Assembly: GCA_017405525.1 (NCBI GenBank)
Contig: JAFRAH010000038.1
Location: 1-64,000 of the forward strand
Length of the DNA stretch: 64,000 nt
Direction of reading: 5' to 3'
Source of the DNA: Synergistaceae bacterium
GTDB lineage: Bacteria; Synergistota; Synergistia; Synergistales; Aminobacteriaceae
The position numbers and the translations under genes were made by a program. The notes below the pieces were generated by a model that was given only the letters and a program-made list of their open reading frames with translations, was not told where the DNA came from and did not search any database. Of this stretch, positions 24,128 to 33,170 are shown piece after piece (position 1 is the stretch's first letter; every line of letters starts with the position of its first letter).

Positions 24128-25054
24128 ATGACAGACATGAAGACAGTCATAGTCAGCGGCGCAACAGGCTTCATCGGTTCATACCTCGTCCGCGAACTCC
24201 TCAAGAACGGCTCAACAGTCTACGGAATAGGCACGGACATAGCTAGGCTTGAGGGAATGAACTTCGGCGAAAACTTTATCCCGGTAACAGCAGACTTCAG
24301 GGTCTATGACTCTCTTGACCGCCAGATAAAGGCCAGAGATGTTGATGCGTTCTTCCACATGGCATGGTGCGGAGGAGCTGTAGCTGCACTCAAGGACTAT
24401 CAGCTCCAGTTCACCAACGCAAAGGCTTCATGTGATGCGGCCATGTCAGCAGCCAGAATCGGATGCAGGAAGTTCATATTCGCCGGGACAATCAACGAGC
24501 TTGAGATAGCCCAGTTCCTCAGAAACGAGAAGACAATACCGCGAAACACAAATATATACGCCTCAATGGAGGTCTCTGCAGATATTACTTCACGAACTAT
24601 CTCGTACAATAACCACATGGATTATTGCAGTGCCTTCATACCCCTTCCCTATGGTGTAGGCTACCCTGCACTCAACCTCATTAACACGGTCATAAAGAAC
24701 TGCATGGAGAACAAGCCTTCCCGCCTAATCGAGGGCAATAACCAGTACGACATAGTCCACGTAAGCGACATAGCCAGAGCCCTCTACCTCATAGGCAGCA
24801 AGGGCAGGAACATGCAGAGCTACTACATAGGCCACAGGAAATTACGGACATTCCGGGAGATAGTCTGCAACATCAGGGACGTGGTGAACAAGGATGCGGA
24901 GCTCAGGTTTGGGGAGTACGAGGACAGCCTGAACATGGACTACTCATATACTGACCTTGATGCGCTCTACAGGGATACGGGGTTCGAGTGCACGGCGGAT
25001 TTCGAGCAGACAATCAGGGAGCAGGCAGAATACTTGAAGGCTATAAACGCGTGA
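24128..25054 (+). CDS. NAD-dependent epimerase/dehydratase-like protein (extended SDR)
   Basis: The protein of 308 residues (from ATG 24128) has the extended SDR plan: nucleotide-binding VSGATGFIGSYLV at the N-terminus, VDAFFHMAW, a family-like LPLPYGVGYP substrate loop and DIVHVSDIARALYLIG. Such enzymes modify nucleotide sugars. The usual catalytic Y-x-x-x-K reads YASME (about residue 146), with Glu where Lys is expected, so activity is doubtful unless the alignment is off. ATG at 24137 or GTG at 24119 are alternative starts; GAGGT 8 bases upstream favours 24128. It directly follows the broken GT11 gene by 10 bases and may have belonged to the same glycan pathway. Confidence 0.83.
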   Translation: MTDMKTVIVSGATGFIGSYLVRELLKNGSTVYGIGTDIARLEGMNFGENFIPVTADFRVYDSLDRQIKARDVDAFFHMAWCGGAVAALKDYQLQFTNAKASCDAAMSAARIGCRKFIFAGTINELEIAQFLRNEKTIPRNTNIYASMEVSADITSRTISYNNHMDYCSAFIPLPYGVGYPALNLINTVIKNCMENKPSRLIEGNNQYDIVHVSDIARALYLIGSKGRNMQSYYIGHRKLRTFREIVCNIRDVVNKDAELRFGEYEDSLNMDYSYTDLDALYRDTGFECTADFEQTIREQAEYLKAINA

Positions 25055-25066
25055 AAATTTTGTGTT

Positions 25067-25104
25067 GCAAATTAGGGAAAAAGTTTTACAATTTGCCCGA
25101 TTTT
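25067..25104 (+). terminator. Weak hairpin after SDR gene
   Basis: GCAAATT (25067-25073) pairs with AATTTGC (25090-25096), followed by CCGATTTT. The stem is AT-rich and the T-run short, so termination is probably partial. Confidence 0.35.
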
Positions 25105-25192
25105 CCGCATTAAGCCGGTAAGACCAATAGGCAAATAGCATTCCTCTCGTTCTGGCGGACACTGTCGGGTATAGTCGGAAAAGGCATCACCT

Positions 25193-25198
25193 ATAATC
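25193..25198 (+). promoter_or_regulatory. -10 hexamer before nhaC
   Basis: TATAAT lies 20 bases before the nhaC start codon, leaving room only for a short leader. No good -35 match is visible at 16-18 bases upstream. Confidence 0.4.
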
Positions 25199-25217
25199 TT
25201 TCGGGAGGAATGTTTCA

Positions 25218-26804
25218 TTGTGCAAGCGGCCAAGTCTTTTACTGTCGATTTATGTACTCCTTGCTAGCGCGTTAATCGTTACGTTCGGCGTTGTCGATGT
25301 CGAGCTCGAGTCAGGCTCTCACTTCGGCTTAGGTCTTCCGGCTCAAGTTCCCCTTCTTTTCGCGGCAATCTTCGCGGCAATTGTCGGTGCTCTCTATCTC
25401 AGGCGTTCATGGTCTGAGCTCGAAAAGGGAATGACCGGCGCAATCCAGGTATCAATTCAGGCAATCGTTATCCTCGTGCTTGTGGGCTGTCTCGTCGGCT
25501 CATGGATCCAGAGCGGCGTTGTCGCCACGATGATATATTACGGCCTCGAAGTCATGACACCGAGATACTTCTACCTTGCCAGCCTCATAATCTCCGTAGT
25601 CGTTGCGATCGCTACGGGCTGCTGCTGGACCACAAGCTCAACCGTCGGCGTTGCCCTGATCGGAATAAGTGCAGGGTTAGGGCTTCCTTTACCCATTACG
25701 GCAGGGTTCGTGATCTCCGGGGCATATTTCGGCGACAAGATCTCCCCTCTCTCAGACACCACCAACCTTGCACCCGCTGTAGCAGGCAGTGAGCTTTTCG
25801 ACCACGTTAAGGCCATGATGTGGTCAACGATACCCACGCTCATAATCACGGCAATAATCGCGTTCATGATGGGCGATTCGGCTCAAGGTTCGGACGGCGG
25901 AAGGATAGCACTCATTCAGTCGATGATGCGCGCTGAGTTCAACATCTCACTTTTCGCGTTCATCCCCCCGATGGTGATTATCGTCATGGCGTTCTTGAAG
26001 ATGCCCGCAATCCCCGGAATAGTCGCAGGAATTACCGCAAGCCTCGTTCTCTCACTTCTACGCGGCTCAACGGCTCATGAGGCAATGGAGGTACTCTTCT
26101 CCGGCTATGTCCCTGAACACTTGGGGGCGTTTGCTGAGGCGGCAACCCCGGAGGCAGTGGCGAGCGTTACGGGTGCGTTCACCCAGGCATTCACGGCAGG
26201 AAGTCCGGCAATGGGCGTAACACCTGACGTTTTCGCGAAGGTCGGCGGACTCCTAACCCAGCTCTTCACGCGCGGAGGAATGACCTCAATGCTTGAGACC
26301 ATATGCCTGATTGTCGTTGCGCTTTCACTCGGCGGCATCATGGAGGTCTGCGGCTTCCTTGACGTGATACTTGATGCACTCATGCGACACGTTAAGAGCG
26401 TTACGGGGCTCATTGGCTCGGTGCTGGCTTCTGCGTTCATGGCTAACGTCTTCCTGTCTGAGCAGTACCTATCCATCATAGTGCCGGGCAGGATGTTCAA
26501 GCGTGCTTTTGACGAGAGGACATGGCCGAATGGGAAGAAACTTGCTCCCGTAATGTTGTCGCGTTCACTTGAGGATTCAGGGACAATGACGAGCGTATTA
26601 GTCCCATGGAACACTTGCGGCGTTTATGTCAGCTCAGTACTCGGAGTTGCGACACTCGACTACCTGCCCTACTGCTTCATGAACTGGCTTAACCCAATCG
26701 TAGCACTGGCTATGACTGCCTTCGGTCTCGGCATAATCTGGAAGAACGAGGAGGCTTCAAGCTCAGAGCAGGTGTTTATCCCTGATGCTGCAGTAGTAGA
26801 ATAG
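25218..26804 (+). CDS. nhaC: Na+/H+ antiporter, NhaC family
   Basis: The 528-residue polytopic protein matches NhaC: conserved segments ATGCCWTTSSTVGVALIG, GAYFGDKISPLSDTTNLAPA (the family's signature near residue 175) and LEDSGTMTSVLVPWNTCGVY. It exchanges Na+ for protons at the inner membrane and fits a sodium-using anaerobe. The start is TTG at 25218, placed 9 bases after GGGAGG; no in-frame ATG exists nearby. It has its own -10 and a strong terminator, so it is a single-gene unit. Confidence 0.94.
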   Translation: MCKRPSLLLSIYVLLASALIVTFGVVDVELESGSHFGLGLPAQVPLLFAAIFAAIVGALYLRRSWSELEKGMTGAIQVSIQAIVILVLVGCLVGSWIQSGVVATMIYYGLEVMTPRYFYLASLIISVVVAIATGCCWTTSSTVGVALIGISAGLGLPLPITAGFVISGAYFGDKISPLSDTTNLAPAVAGSELFDHVKAMMWSTIPTLIITAIIAFMMGDSAQGSDGGRIALIQSMMRAEFNISLFAFIPPMVIIVMAFLKMPAIPGIVAGITASLVLSLLRGSTAHEAMEVLFSGYVPEHLGAFAEAATPEAVASVTGAFTQAFTAGSPAMGVTPDVFAKVGGLLTQLFTRGGMTSMLETICLIVVALSLGGIMEVCGFLDVILDALMRHVKSVTGLIGSVLASAFMANVFLSEQYLSIIVPGRMFKRAFDERTWPNGKKLAPVMLSRSLEDSGTMTSVLVPWNTCGVYVSSVLGVATLDYLPYCFMNWLNPIVALAMTAFGLGIIWKNEEASSSEQVFIPDAAVVE

Positions 26805-26827
26805 AATACGAATGAAGAAAGGTTTTG

Positions 26828-26859
26828 CCCCTGTCAATTAACGGCAGGGGTTTTTTTTT
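26828..26859 (+). terminator. Rho-independent terminator after nhaC
   Basis: CCCCTG (26828-26833) pairs with CAGGGG (26845-26850) and is followed by nine T. The convergent acetyltransferase gene ends just beyond it. Confidence 0.88.
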
Positions 26860-26867
26860 GTGGCTCA

Positions 26868-27620
26868 CTAGAATATATCTGCCTCAGTCGAATATACAGG
26901 AATGGGGAACAAGTCATCAAATCCGAAAGCCTCATAGAATGGCACTCCCGAAGGCGTGGCCTGTAGCGTTATAGTCCTTCCCTCTGAGAGCCTGCAAATC
27001 TCACTCATCATTGCGCGGGCTATACCCTTCCGCCTCATCTCAGGGACAACGCAGACATAGTACACCCCCATTAGTCCGGGCTCGTGCGTAACCATGAACG
27101 TCCCGGCATCAACGCCCCCCGAACGTGCAATGCAGAGCGAGAAGGCTTCACTGTCATTCATGAACGCCTCAACGAGTGAGCAATACTCAGGAGCAGGGAC
27201 ATCACCGCCGTACTCGAAACCAAGCCATGCAGTCCTAGCCCAGAGCCGGGCATCTTCACGCGTCTTCACCTGGAAAATCTCCACGTCATGGCCTGAAGTG
27301 CTCAGGGTGATTCGTGAGGGGTCAAGGGTCATCGCTTCGAGGCTCCCGGCATAGAGCAGCCCCGAACGTTCAAGGAGCTCCTGCCCGCCGTCATAGACTG
27401 GCCACATGAAAGACATTCCACGTTCACGGAAGAACTTTGCGGCCATCTCCACAGTGTCAGGGTCATTGATGGGTTCGGGGTAATATATCCAGTTCTCGAA
27501 CTCATTGCCCGTTGAGACGCAAAAGCCCCCTGAAGTTCCCAGTGGAAGGCTCTCACTCACTGGAAGGTCTCTCAGGTGCTCAAGAAAGAATCTCAGGTCC
27601 TCCCAGACAATATTTGACAT
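26868..27620 (-). CDS. GNAT family N-acetyltransferase
   Basis: The 250-residue protein has a C-terminal GNAT domain: GLMGVYYVCVVPEMRRKGIARAMM carries the acetyl-CoA-binding R-R-K-G-I-A loop (residues about 190-200), followed by LQATPSGVPFYEAFGF, the usual C-terminal element. The first 100 residues form a variable N-terminal domain that is common in bacterial two-lobed GNATs. The substrate is unknown. Its start is 2 bases from the stop of the zinc-hook protein gene, so it is the last gene of the slt-tilS-hook operon. Confidence 0.85.
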   Translation of the reverse strand: MSNIVWEDLRFFLEHLRDLPVSESLPLGTSGGFCVSTGNEFENWIYYPEPINDPDTVEMAAKFFRERGMSFMWPVYDGGQELLERSGLLYAGSLEAMTLDPSRITLSTSGHDVEIFQVKTREDARLWARTAWLGFEYGGDVPAPEYCSLVEAFMNDSEAFSLCIARSGGVDAGTFMVTHEPGLMGVYYVCVVPEMRRKGIARAMMSEICRLSEGRTITLQATPSGVPFYEAFGFDDLFPIPVYSTEADIF

Positions 27621-27622
27621 CG

Positions 27623-30094
27623 CTAAAATCCCCCCTCAAAACCGCAAGTAAGCATCAAGTCCCTTATTGCCGGGATGAGCTCGCCGTTAATCTTCTCCAT
27701 GTATGCCGCATCATCAGGTGATTCATCGTGAGGTTCGTCGAGTACTTTCTTCAGTTCCGAGATTTTCGCGTTGATCTCATCGTTCGACATGCTCAGACCG
27801 TCAGCCTGGAGCTCAAGGATTTTTGCCCGCGTGTTCTCACTTTCAGCCTTAAGGTCAAGGTCTGTCTGTGTGAGTTCACGGAGCTTGTTCTGGAGGTCCC
27901 GCCTCTCGTCAGCAGTAAGCAGTGCCGCCGCGTAATCGTCCTCGTTCCTGAAACCCAACGCCAATAATCGCTTGTTGAAGTTTATCTCGTGCCTCTGGAG
28001 TTCTTCACGTCCTGTTGCTGTTTCTGTCTCAAGGGTGTGTATCGCCGTCATTATCCTGTCGAGTGCCTGAGCTTTCTCGTTCTTGCTCTCACGTCGTTCA
28101 TTGAGCTGTGCCCTGAGCTCCTCTATGTCCTTGCTCATTCTGGCGGTCTCATCATCTGGCTTCTTTGACGCGAAAAGTATAATCCTCTGCTGCTGTATGC
28201 TGTCCCTCTCAGCCTCAAAAGCCTTGACCCTCCCGGCCAACTCATCACGCTTAACTCTCAGAGCCTCCCTGTTCTTCTTGAGGGCGGTTGTTTTTGTGCT
28301 GACTACTGAAAGCTCACGTTCAAGCTCATCACGCTGGCGGGCTTTCTCCTGCCACTCATTCATTCGGCGTTCAAGTGCTTCAATGACCTCTGAAGGGTTC
28401 CTGTCGGGCAGTGTCTTGTAGCCGTATGGTGTAACCTGTGAGATCAGTTCACGCTTCAGACTGGTTACTATTTCGGCTTGTGTCTTTGTCTCAGTGTCTA
28501 GCTGTTCCTCTTCGGCTTTGGCGTTCTGGAAGGCAAACAGCGCATCCTGATGGTACTTCGTGGCTTCCCCGCGTGTCTCACGTATCTTTTCGAGCTCATC
28601 TGCGGCGGCCTTCATGTCGCGTTCGGCGGCTTCGGCAGTGTCGGCGGCGTTACGTGCAAGCTGGAGGGCATCGCGTGTCCTCTGTCTCTCACGGTCAAGC
28701 TCCTCGAACGGCGAAATTCCCGCCCCCATCTTCAGCCCCAGTAGTGAGACCTTCGAGGTGATTTCAGCGGTCAGGGCGTTAATCTTCTGCCTGAGTTCCG
28801 ACTCATCACGTCCCACTGCAGAGATCTCTTCGCTGAGTTTCCCGGCTCTAGTCTGCCGTGATGTGAGCTCGTCCCTCAGTGCGTCAAGCTCCTTCTGTGT
28901 CTCCTGCAACTGCCTGTGTACTTCCTCCGGGTCAGGGACAACAGCACCCGACGTGTAGGGGTGAGTCATTGACCCGCACAACGGGCAGGCTACACCGTCT
29001 TGTAGCAGCTCACGTACAGCGTCGAGGTCCTCAATCCTCCGCAGAAGGGCGGCGCGTTTCTCCAGTCTTGCGGCTTCCTGCTGGAGCTCCAGAATCCTCC
29101 CTGACTGCTCAACGTCCCGGATATTCAGGCTTCGTGTCTCCTGCTGTATTCTCAGTCGTATATCCTGAAAGTTTTTCAGCCTCTCTTCAAGTGCCCGGAC
29201 TTCCTGAAACTTCTTGTAGAGCTCGTCAAGTTCAGCCAGTTTCTTGGTGCTCTTGTCGCAGATCTCCCGCCACTCAGCTATGGACTTCCCCTTCAGAGTG
29301 CCCTCAAAGAATGCCCGCGAACGTACATATTTCTTCTCGATTACGGCGTAACGGTGATTAGCGTCCGAGAAAAGAGCTGCCCTGTCATTGAGCACCCCTT
29401 GAGCCTGAAGTTTTCGCTGTATTGCCTTTGACCACGACATCTTCAGGGCAGTGTGCTTCTCGTCTGCCTGTTCGTACATGGCAAAACATTTCTGTATTCC
29501 CGCAAGACCCGCCTGCAATTTCTCGTCTATTGAGTGCTGCTGAAGAAATTTCCGTACCTCCCTCAATGCCAGTTCAACGCGCTCAAGTGATGACTGCCCC
29601 GCCTCAACCTGCAACGAACACTCCTTGAGTTCACGTTCTGAGTCCTCGTACTCGTTCCGTGCCTGTATCACTGCGTCCTGCCTGTCGGTGATCTGCCGGT
29701 CAAGCTCCTTCACCCGCTGTGTCAGGGTCTGGAGCTTGGTCTGTTCCGCGAGTTTGTCCCGGTATTCTGCCTCAATGAGCGTCAGGGCTTCTTCGGCGTT
29801 CTGGAGGGCTGTGCGTGCTTCGGCCATGTCATCACGGAGGGAGTCCTGCCTTATCCTGCTTTTTGCGCGCTGTTCACGGAGATCCTTTATTGCCTCGTAT
29901 TCCTCGCCGAGTTCAAGGGCTTTACCTCCGCGTTCGAGCCTCTGACGTGAAGGCACAAACAACGCAGACCTCCTCTCCCAGTCTGCACGTTTCGCGTCAA
30001 TGTCCTTCAACATTTCCTGCTGGTGAAGTTCATCGGCCTTGTGCTTGAGTATCCTCCGCAAGTTTTCGCATTGTTCTAGAATTTCCTGCATCAT
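27623..30094 (-). CDS. SbcC/Rad50-like coiled-coil zinc-hook protein lacking ATPase heads
   Basis: The 823-residue protein is almost wholly coiled coil (heptad-rich from about residue 55 to 365 and 390 to 790), folded at a zinc hook CPLCGSMTHP whose cysteines are residues 370 and 373, exactly as in SbcC/Rad50. The N-terminal Walker A lobe and the C-terminal signature and Walker B lobe of SbcC are missing: it starts where SbcC's first coil starts and ends in a short cap. No sbcD nuclease gene is next to it. The frame is open throughout, so it looks like a maintained headless relative rather than fresh debris. It overlaps tilS by 4 bases. Dimer tethering through the hook is inferred only. Confidence 0.8.
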   Translation of the reverse strand: MMQEILEQCENLRRILKHKADELHQQEMLKDIDAKRADWERRSALFVPSRQRLERGGKALELGEEYEAIKDLREQRAKSRIRQDSLRDDMAEARTALQNAEEALTLIEAEYRDKLAEQTKLQTLTQRVKELDRQITDRQDAVIQARNEYEDSERELKECSLQVEAGQSSLERVELALREVRKFLQQHSIDEKLQAGLAGIQKCFAMYEQADEKHTALKMSWSKAIQRKLQAQGVLNDRAALFSDANHRYAVIEKKYVRSRAFFEGTLKGKSIAEWREICDKSTKKLAELDELYKKFQEVRALEERLKNFQDIRLRIQQETRSLNIRDVEQSGRILELQQEAARLEKRAALLRRIEDLDAVRELLQDGVACPLCGSMTHPYTSGAVVPDPEEVHRQLQETQKELDALRDELTSRQTRAGKLSEEISAVGRDESELRQKINALTAEITSKVSLLGLKMGAGISPFEELDRERQRTRDALQLARNAADTAEAAERDMKAAADELEKIRETRGEATKYHQDALFAFQNAKAEEEQLDTETKTQAEIVTSLKRELISQVTPYGYKTLPDRNPSEVIEALERRMNEWQEKARQRDELERELSVVSTKTTALKKNREALRVKRDELAGRVKAFEAERDSIQQQRIILFASKKPDDETARMSKDIEELRAQLNERRESKNEKAQALDRIMTAIHTLETETATGREELQRHEINFNKRLLALGFRNEDDYAAALLTADERRDLQNKLRELTQTDLDLKAESENTRAKILELQADGLSMSNDEINAKISELKKVLDEPHDESPDDAAYMEKINGELIPAIRDLMLTCGFEGGF

Positions 30095-31122
30095 TGTCTG
30101 TTCATCCCCTCCTCAAAGAAAACTTTTCCCTTTCTTCCTGAGACGGTCATATCACCGCACCACTGGAACGTGAAATTCTCAGGCTTCAGTATCAACCACG
30201 CAAGCTCATCACAGCGTCTTCGTGATAGCGTCCTGAGATTGAGCCTCCTTCCTGCCTCGCGGATAATCAGGGAGATGTCATCATGGCCGTGTGCTTTGAG
30301 CCTCCTTCGGTCAAGCGTCATTGAGTTAGTGCCCTCAGCCTCAAGGCATGACTTCAGGAGTTCGCGGCTGTATTCGTCCTCACGTCCGCGCAGTGCCCTC
30401 ATGTCCTCGCCGAAACGTGCAAGGTGCTCTACTGATGACGCGTTGATGTTCCCCTCAAGTATGGGTATCAGTCTCAGGCGTATGAAGTTCCGTGTGTATT
30501 CGTCGCTGTTGTTGGAGCTGTCCTCGCGCCATGACAGCCCCCTTGACCTGAGAACGTCCCGGAGGAATTCCCGCCTCATTCCCAGCAAAGGACGGTAGAA
30601 CGTAACACCGTCATGTTCTGTGTGTTCGGTCATTCCCACGCTCCCACGAAGACCAGTACCACGCAGGATGTTGAAGAGCACCGTTTCGGCTAGGTCGTCG
30701 CGGTTGTGCCCAAGCATGACTGAGTTGATGCAGAGCTCGCGGGCTGTTGAGCTGAGAGCCTGAAGCCTTATGCGACGTGCTGAGGTCTCCAGTGATTCGC
30801 CCTTCATGCGCTGTGATGGGACACTGACACGCACAGCCCTGAAGTTCACGCCGAGATTTCCCGCGAACATGGCCGTGAACCTCTCATCCTCGTCTGACTC
30901 ACTGCCCCTGATGCCGTGGTTGATGTGTATTGCGGTGATTGCCCCGTGATAGAACCGCCGGAACAGCCACAGGAGCGATAACGAGTCGCCACCTCCTGAC
31001 GTTGCGACTGATACCGGCCTTCCGTTCTCAGGTAGCCATCCCTGTCTTGTCCCTGTCTCACGAAAATATTTTCCCAGAACATAATCTGACAGCTCATAGG
31101 AGACGCGTCTATCTTCCATCAT
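30091..31122 (-). CDS. tilS: tRNA(Ile)-lysidine synthase
   Basis: The protein of about 343 residues has the PP-loop ATPase motif VATSGGGDSLSLLWL, HINHGIRG, LGHNRDDLAETVLFNILRGTG and a later YRPLLGMRREFLRDVL, as in TilS, which converts C34 of the AUA-reading tRNA-Ile to lysidine. The start is one of two adjacent ATG codons (31122 or 31119) that lie inside the slt stop region, giving coupled translation. A longer frame from 31173 would run well into slt and is unlikely. TilS is essential, so this gene should be functional; the C-terminal domain is short. Confidence 0.9.
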   Translation of the reverse strand: MMEDRRVSYELSDYVLGKYFRETGTRQGWLPENGRPVSVATSGGGDSLSLLWLFRRFYHGAITAIHINHGIRGSESDEDERFTAMFAGNLGVNFRAVRVSVPSQRMKGESLETSARRIRLQALSSTARELCINSVMLGHNRDDLAETVLFNILRGTGLRGSVGMTEHTEHDGVTFYRPLLGMRREFLRDVLRSRGLSWREDSSNNSDEYTRNFIRLRLIPILEGNINASSVEHLARFGEDMRALRGREDEYSRELLKSCLEAEGTNSMTLDRRRLKAHGHDDISLIIREAGRRLNLRTLSRRRCDELAWLILKPENFTFQWCGDMTVSGRKGKVFFEEGMNRQ

Positions 31123-33070
31123 ACAAGAGCCTGTAGACCTCAAGATTTGCGCTGACTCTCTGCACGTATCCATTGGTCTCGTCGAATTTCACAGCCTCAA
31201 TCCAGTGAGCAAGATCCGGGTTGCCACCAACAGCCTTAAGCCATTTCCGGGCATTCCCTGAGCCTGCATTGTACGCGGCCATGACGTACTCTTTCCGGGC
31301 GAAGTTCCTTCCGAGCCAGCCGAGATGTGAAGTTCCTAGCCTGATGTTGTCGTTGGCATTGTAGAGGTTGTAGTTCGGGAGGCCTGCACGCTTTGCTTCT
31401 TCCTTTGCTGTTGCGGGCATGAGCTGCATCAATCCTGCCGCACCTACCCAGCTCCTTGCGTTGACCTGGAACGCGCTCTCCTGACGCATTATTGCCCACA
31501 CAAAATTGCTCTCAACACCGTACTGTTTCGCCGCCGCGTCAACACTTGCCTTGTAGGGTCTTGGGTATAACGCCTCCAAGTCCTGACGGTACATAGTAGT
31601 GTTCGAGGTCATGAGGGTCTCAAGACGCTTGGCCTCATTGTAGCTCTCCTCAAGACCAAGCCAGCGCGACAAGTGCAATGCCCGGTAAAGCTCCCTGGTG
31701 CTTGCCTTTGGGCGTGAGTATCTCAGGTAGGCATGATAGACGAATCCCCACTGTTCTAGCTCAGACTGCTTCAGCGTCAGGTTAGGGTTAGTGCCGTTGA
31801 TGATGTTGAGCTTCTGCCCGGTAAGGAACGCATAAATAGTGAGGGGGTATTTCCGCTTCAGGAGAGCAAGTGTGTTAGCGGCCTGCTGGTTCTGCCCCGC
31901 CAATGCCTGAGCATGTGAGAGCCAGTAGAGTATTCTTGCACGCTTGTACTGGTTCACTCCGGGAGCATCGCACTGACGGAAGAGCTTCACTGCCTCCGCG
32001 TAATTCCTCGCGTCAAGGTTCCGCCAAGCACGAGCCCACATAACATTGAAGGCGTAATTAGTCCCAGGAAATGACTTCAGGATTTGTGCTTCAAGTGCAT
32101 CACGCCGTGAAGTGTTGGACTTCCCTGTGAGGTTCACAAGTGCCTGGAGTGCCCTTGCCTGAACGTTGCCCCGTCTCTCACGTGCAATCCTGTCGAGCAC
32201 CCTCACACATGCGTCATTCATCCCCTTGTCCTTCGCGAGGTTGGCGATTCGCGTAACTGCACCTGACGCGTAACTGTTGCCGCTGACTGCGAGGCTTCCC
32301 CAGAGGTTGAGGGCTTCGTTGTTATTCTTGAGCCGGGAATTTGCCCATGCCCGGTAATATTGTGCCTTCCTTCCTGTTGCTCCCGTGAGAATGTCGAGAG
32401 CCTTCCTGTTTTCCCCTATGGTGTGGTAGTGAACTCCGAGTGCAACGCGTATGTTGTTGCTGGGTTTGCTCACACGTGCAAGAACTGCACCTGCCTCCTT
32501 GCTGCCTGCCTGAAGTTCTAGGAGCTGCAGAGCGTGGTCGTTGATGTTCCTGTTGCCTTGTTGCTGGACTAGTCGGGTTAAGGTGTATATCTTGCGCTCA
32601 TCTGTTCCTGCGTTAGCGAGCATCCGGGTTAATGCGTTGAGGGCAGCTCCTGCATTCTTCTGTGAGTTGTTGATTCGGTACTGGGCAAGTGCAACATAAT
32701 ATTTCAGGTCTGCCGGAGCATTCTTGTAGAGATTCTCGGCGAGGGTTAAGGCTCGTTGTGATTGCCCGGTGTTCTCGTAGCCAAGCAACAGGGTCATCTC
32801 TGCATAGGGTCTCACTGAGGCAGGGAAGTTCTTTGCCTGTGTCTCTAGAATCCTCACTACCTCTGTCCATTTCTCCTGGAACCTGTATGCGTTGGCCATG
32901 AGGGAATAATCACGGGCGGTTTTCTTCCTGATGGAGGTGAACTGTAATTCCATTTCCGGCCATGCCCTGCGCCAGAAGAGATCCTGAAGGCTCGTTGCCT
33001 CTGAAAAATTTGGAGTGAAGGATACAGCAAGCACCAATAAAATTATGAGCGAACGAATTACTTTCCGCAT
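31109..33070 (-). CDS. slt: Soluble lytic murein transglycosylase (Slt70-like)
   Basis: The 653-residue protein has a signal peptide (RSLIILLVLAVSFTPNFSEA), a long alpha-superhelical region of TPR-like repeats (residues about 60-480) and a C-terminal lysozyme-like SLT domain with the catalytic Glu in IMRQESAFQVNARS, then GAAGLMQLMPATA and YVMAAYNAGSGNARKWL. It cleaves peptidoglycan to 1,6-anhydro-muropeptides in the periplasm. It is the first gene of a minus-strand run (slt, tilS, hook protein, acetyltransferase). The length equals E. coli Slt70. Confidence 0.94.
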   Translation of the reverse strand: MRKVIRSLIILLVLAVSFTPNFSEATSLQDLFWRRAWPEMELQFTSIRKKTARDYSLMANAYRFQEKWTEVVRILETQAKNFPASVRPYAEMTLLLGYENTGQSQRALTLAENLYKNAPADLKYYVALAQYRINNSQKNAGAALNALTRMLANAGTDERKIYTLTRLVQQQGNRNINDHALQLLELQAGSKEAGAVLARVSKPSNNIRVALGVHYHTIGENRKALDILTGATGRKAQYYRAWANSRLKNNNEALNLWGSLAVSGNSYASGAVTRIANLAKDKGMNDACVRVLDRIARERRGNVQARALQALVNLTGKSNTSRRDALEAQILKSFPGTNYAFNVMWARAWRNLDARNYAEAVKLFRQCDAPGVNQYKRARILYWLSHAQALAGQNQQAANTLALLKRKYPLTIYAFLTGQKLNIINGTNPNLTLKQSELEQWGFVYHAYLRYSRPKASTRELYRALHLSRWLGLEESYNEAKRLETLMTSNTTMYRQDLEALYPRPYKASVDAAAKQYGVESNFVWAIMRQESAFQVNARSWVGAAGLMQLMPATAKEEAKRAGLPNYNLYNANDNIRLGTSHLGWLGRNFARKEYVMAAYNAGSGNARKWLKAVGGNPDLAHWIEAVKFDETNGYVQRVSANLEVYRLLYDGR

Positions 33071-33170
33071 TTACGTTTTCTTCTCCTTGACAGTCATAAT
33101 GAAATTTTCTGAGTATTATATAATAACCCGAAAACCCGATGACTTTACGCAAAAGGAGACCTGATAAAAC

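Noticed and set aside
25165-25185. Third copy of the inverted-repeat element
   Set aside because: Twelve bases (GGGTATAGTCGG) match the short element, but neither the inverted ends nor the other shared blocks are present.
25067-25217. Sodium or other riboswitch before nhaC
   Set aside because: The -10 at 25193 leaves only about 10-15 bases of leader, too short for an aptamer. The upstream hairpin belongs to the end of the SDR gene.
33071-33170. T-box leader before tyrS
   Set aside because: Only 100 bases separate tyrS from the divergent slt gene, and no specifier or antiterminator sequence is visible.
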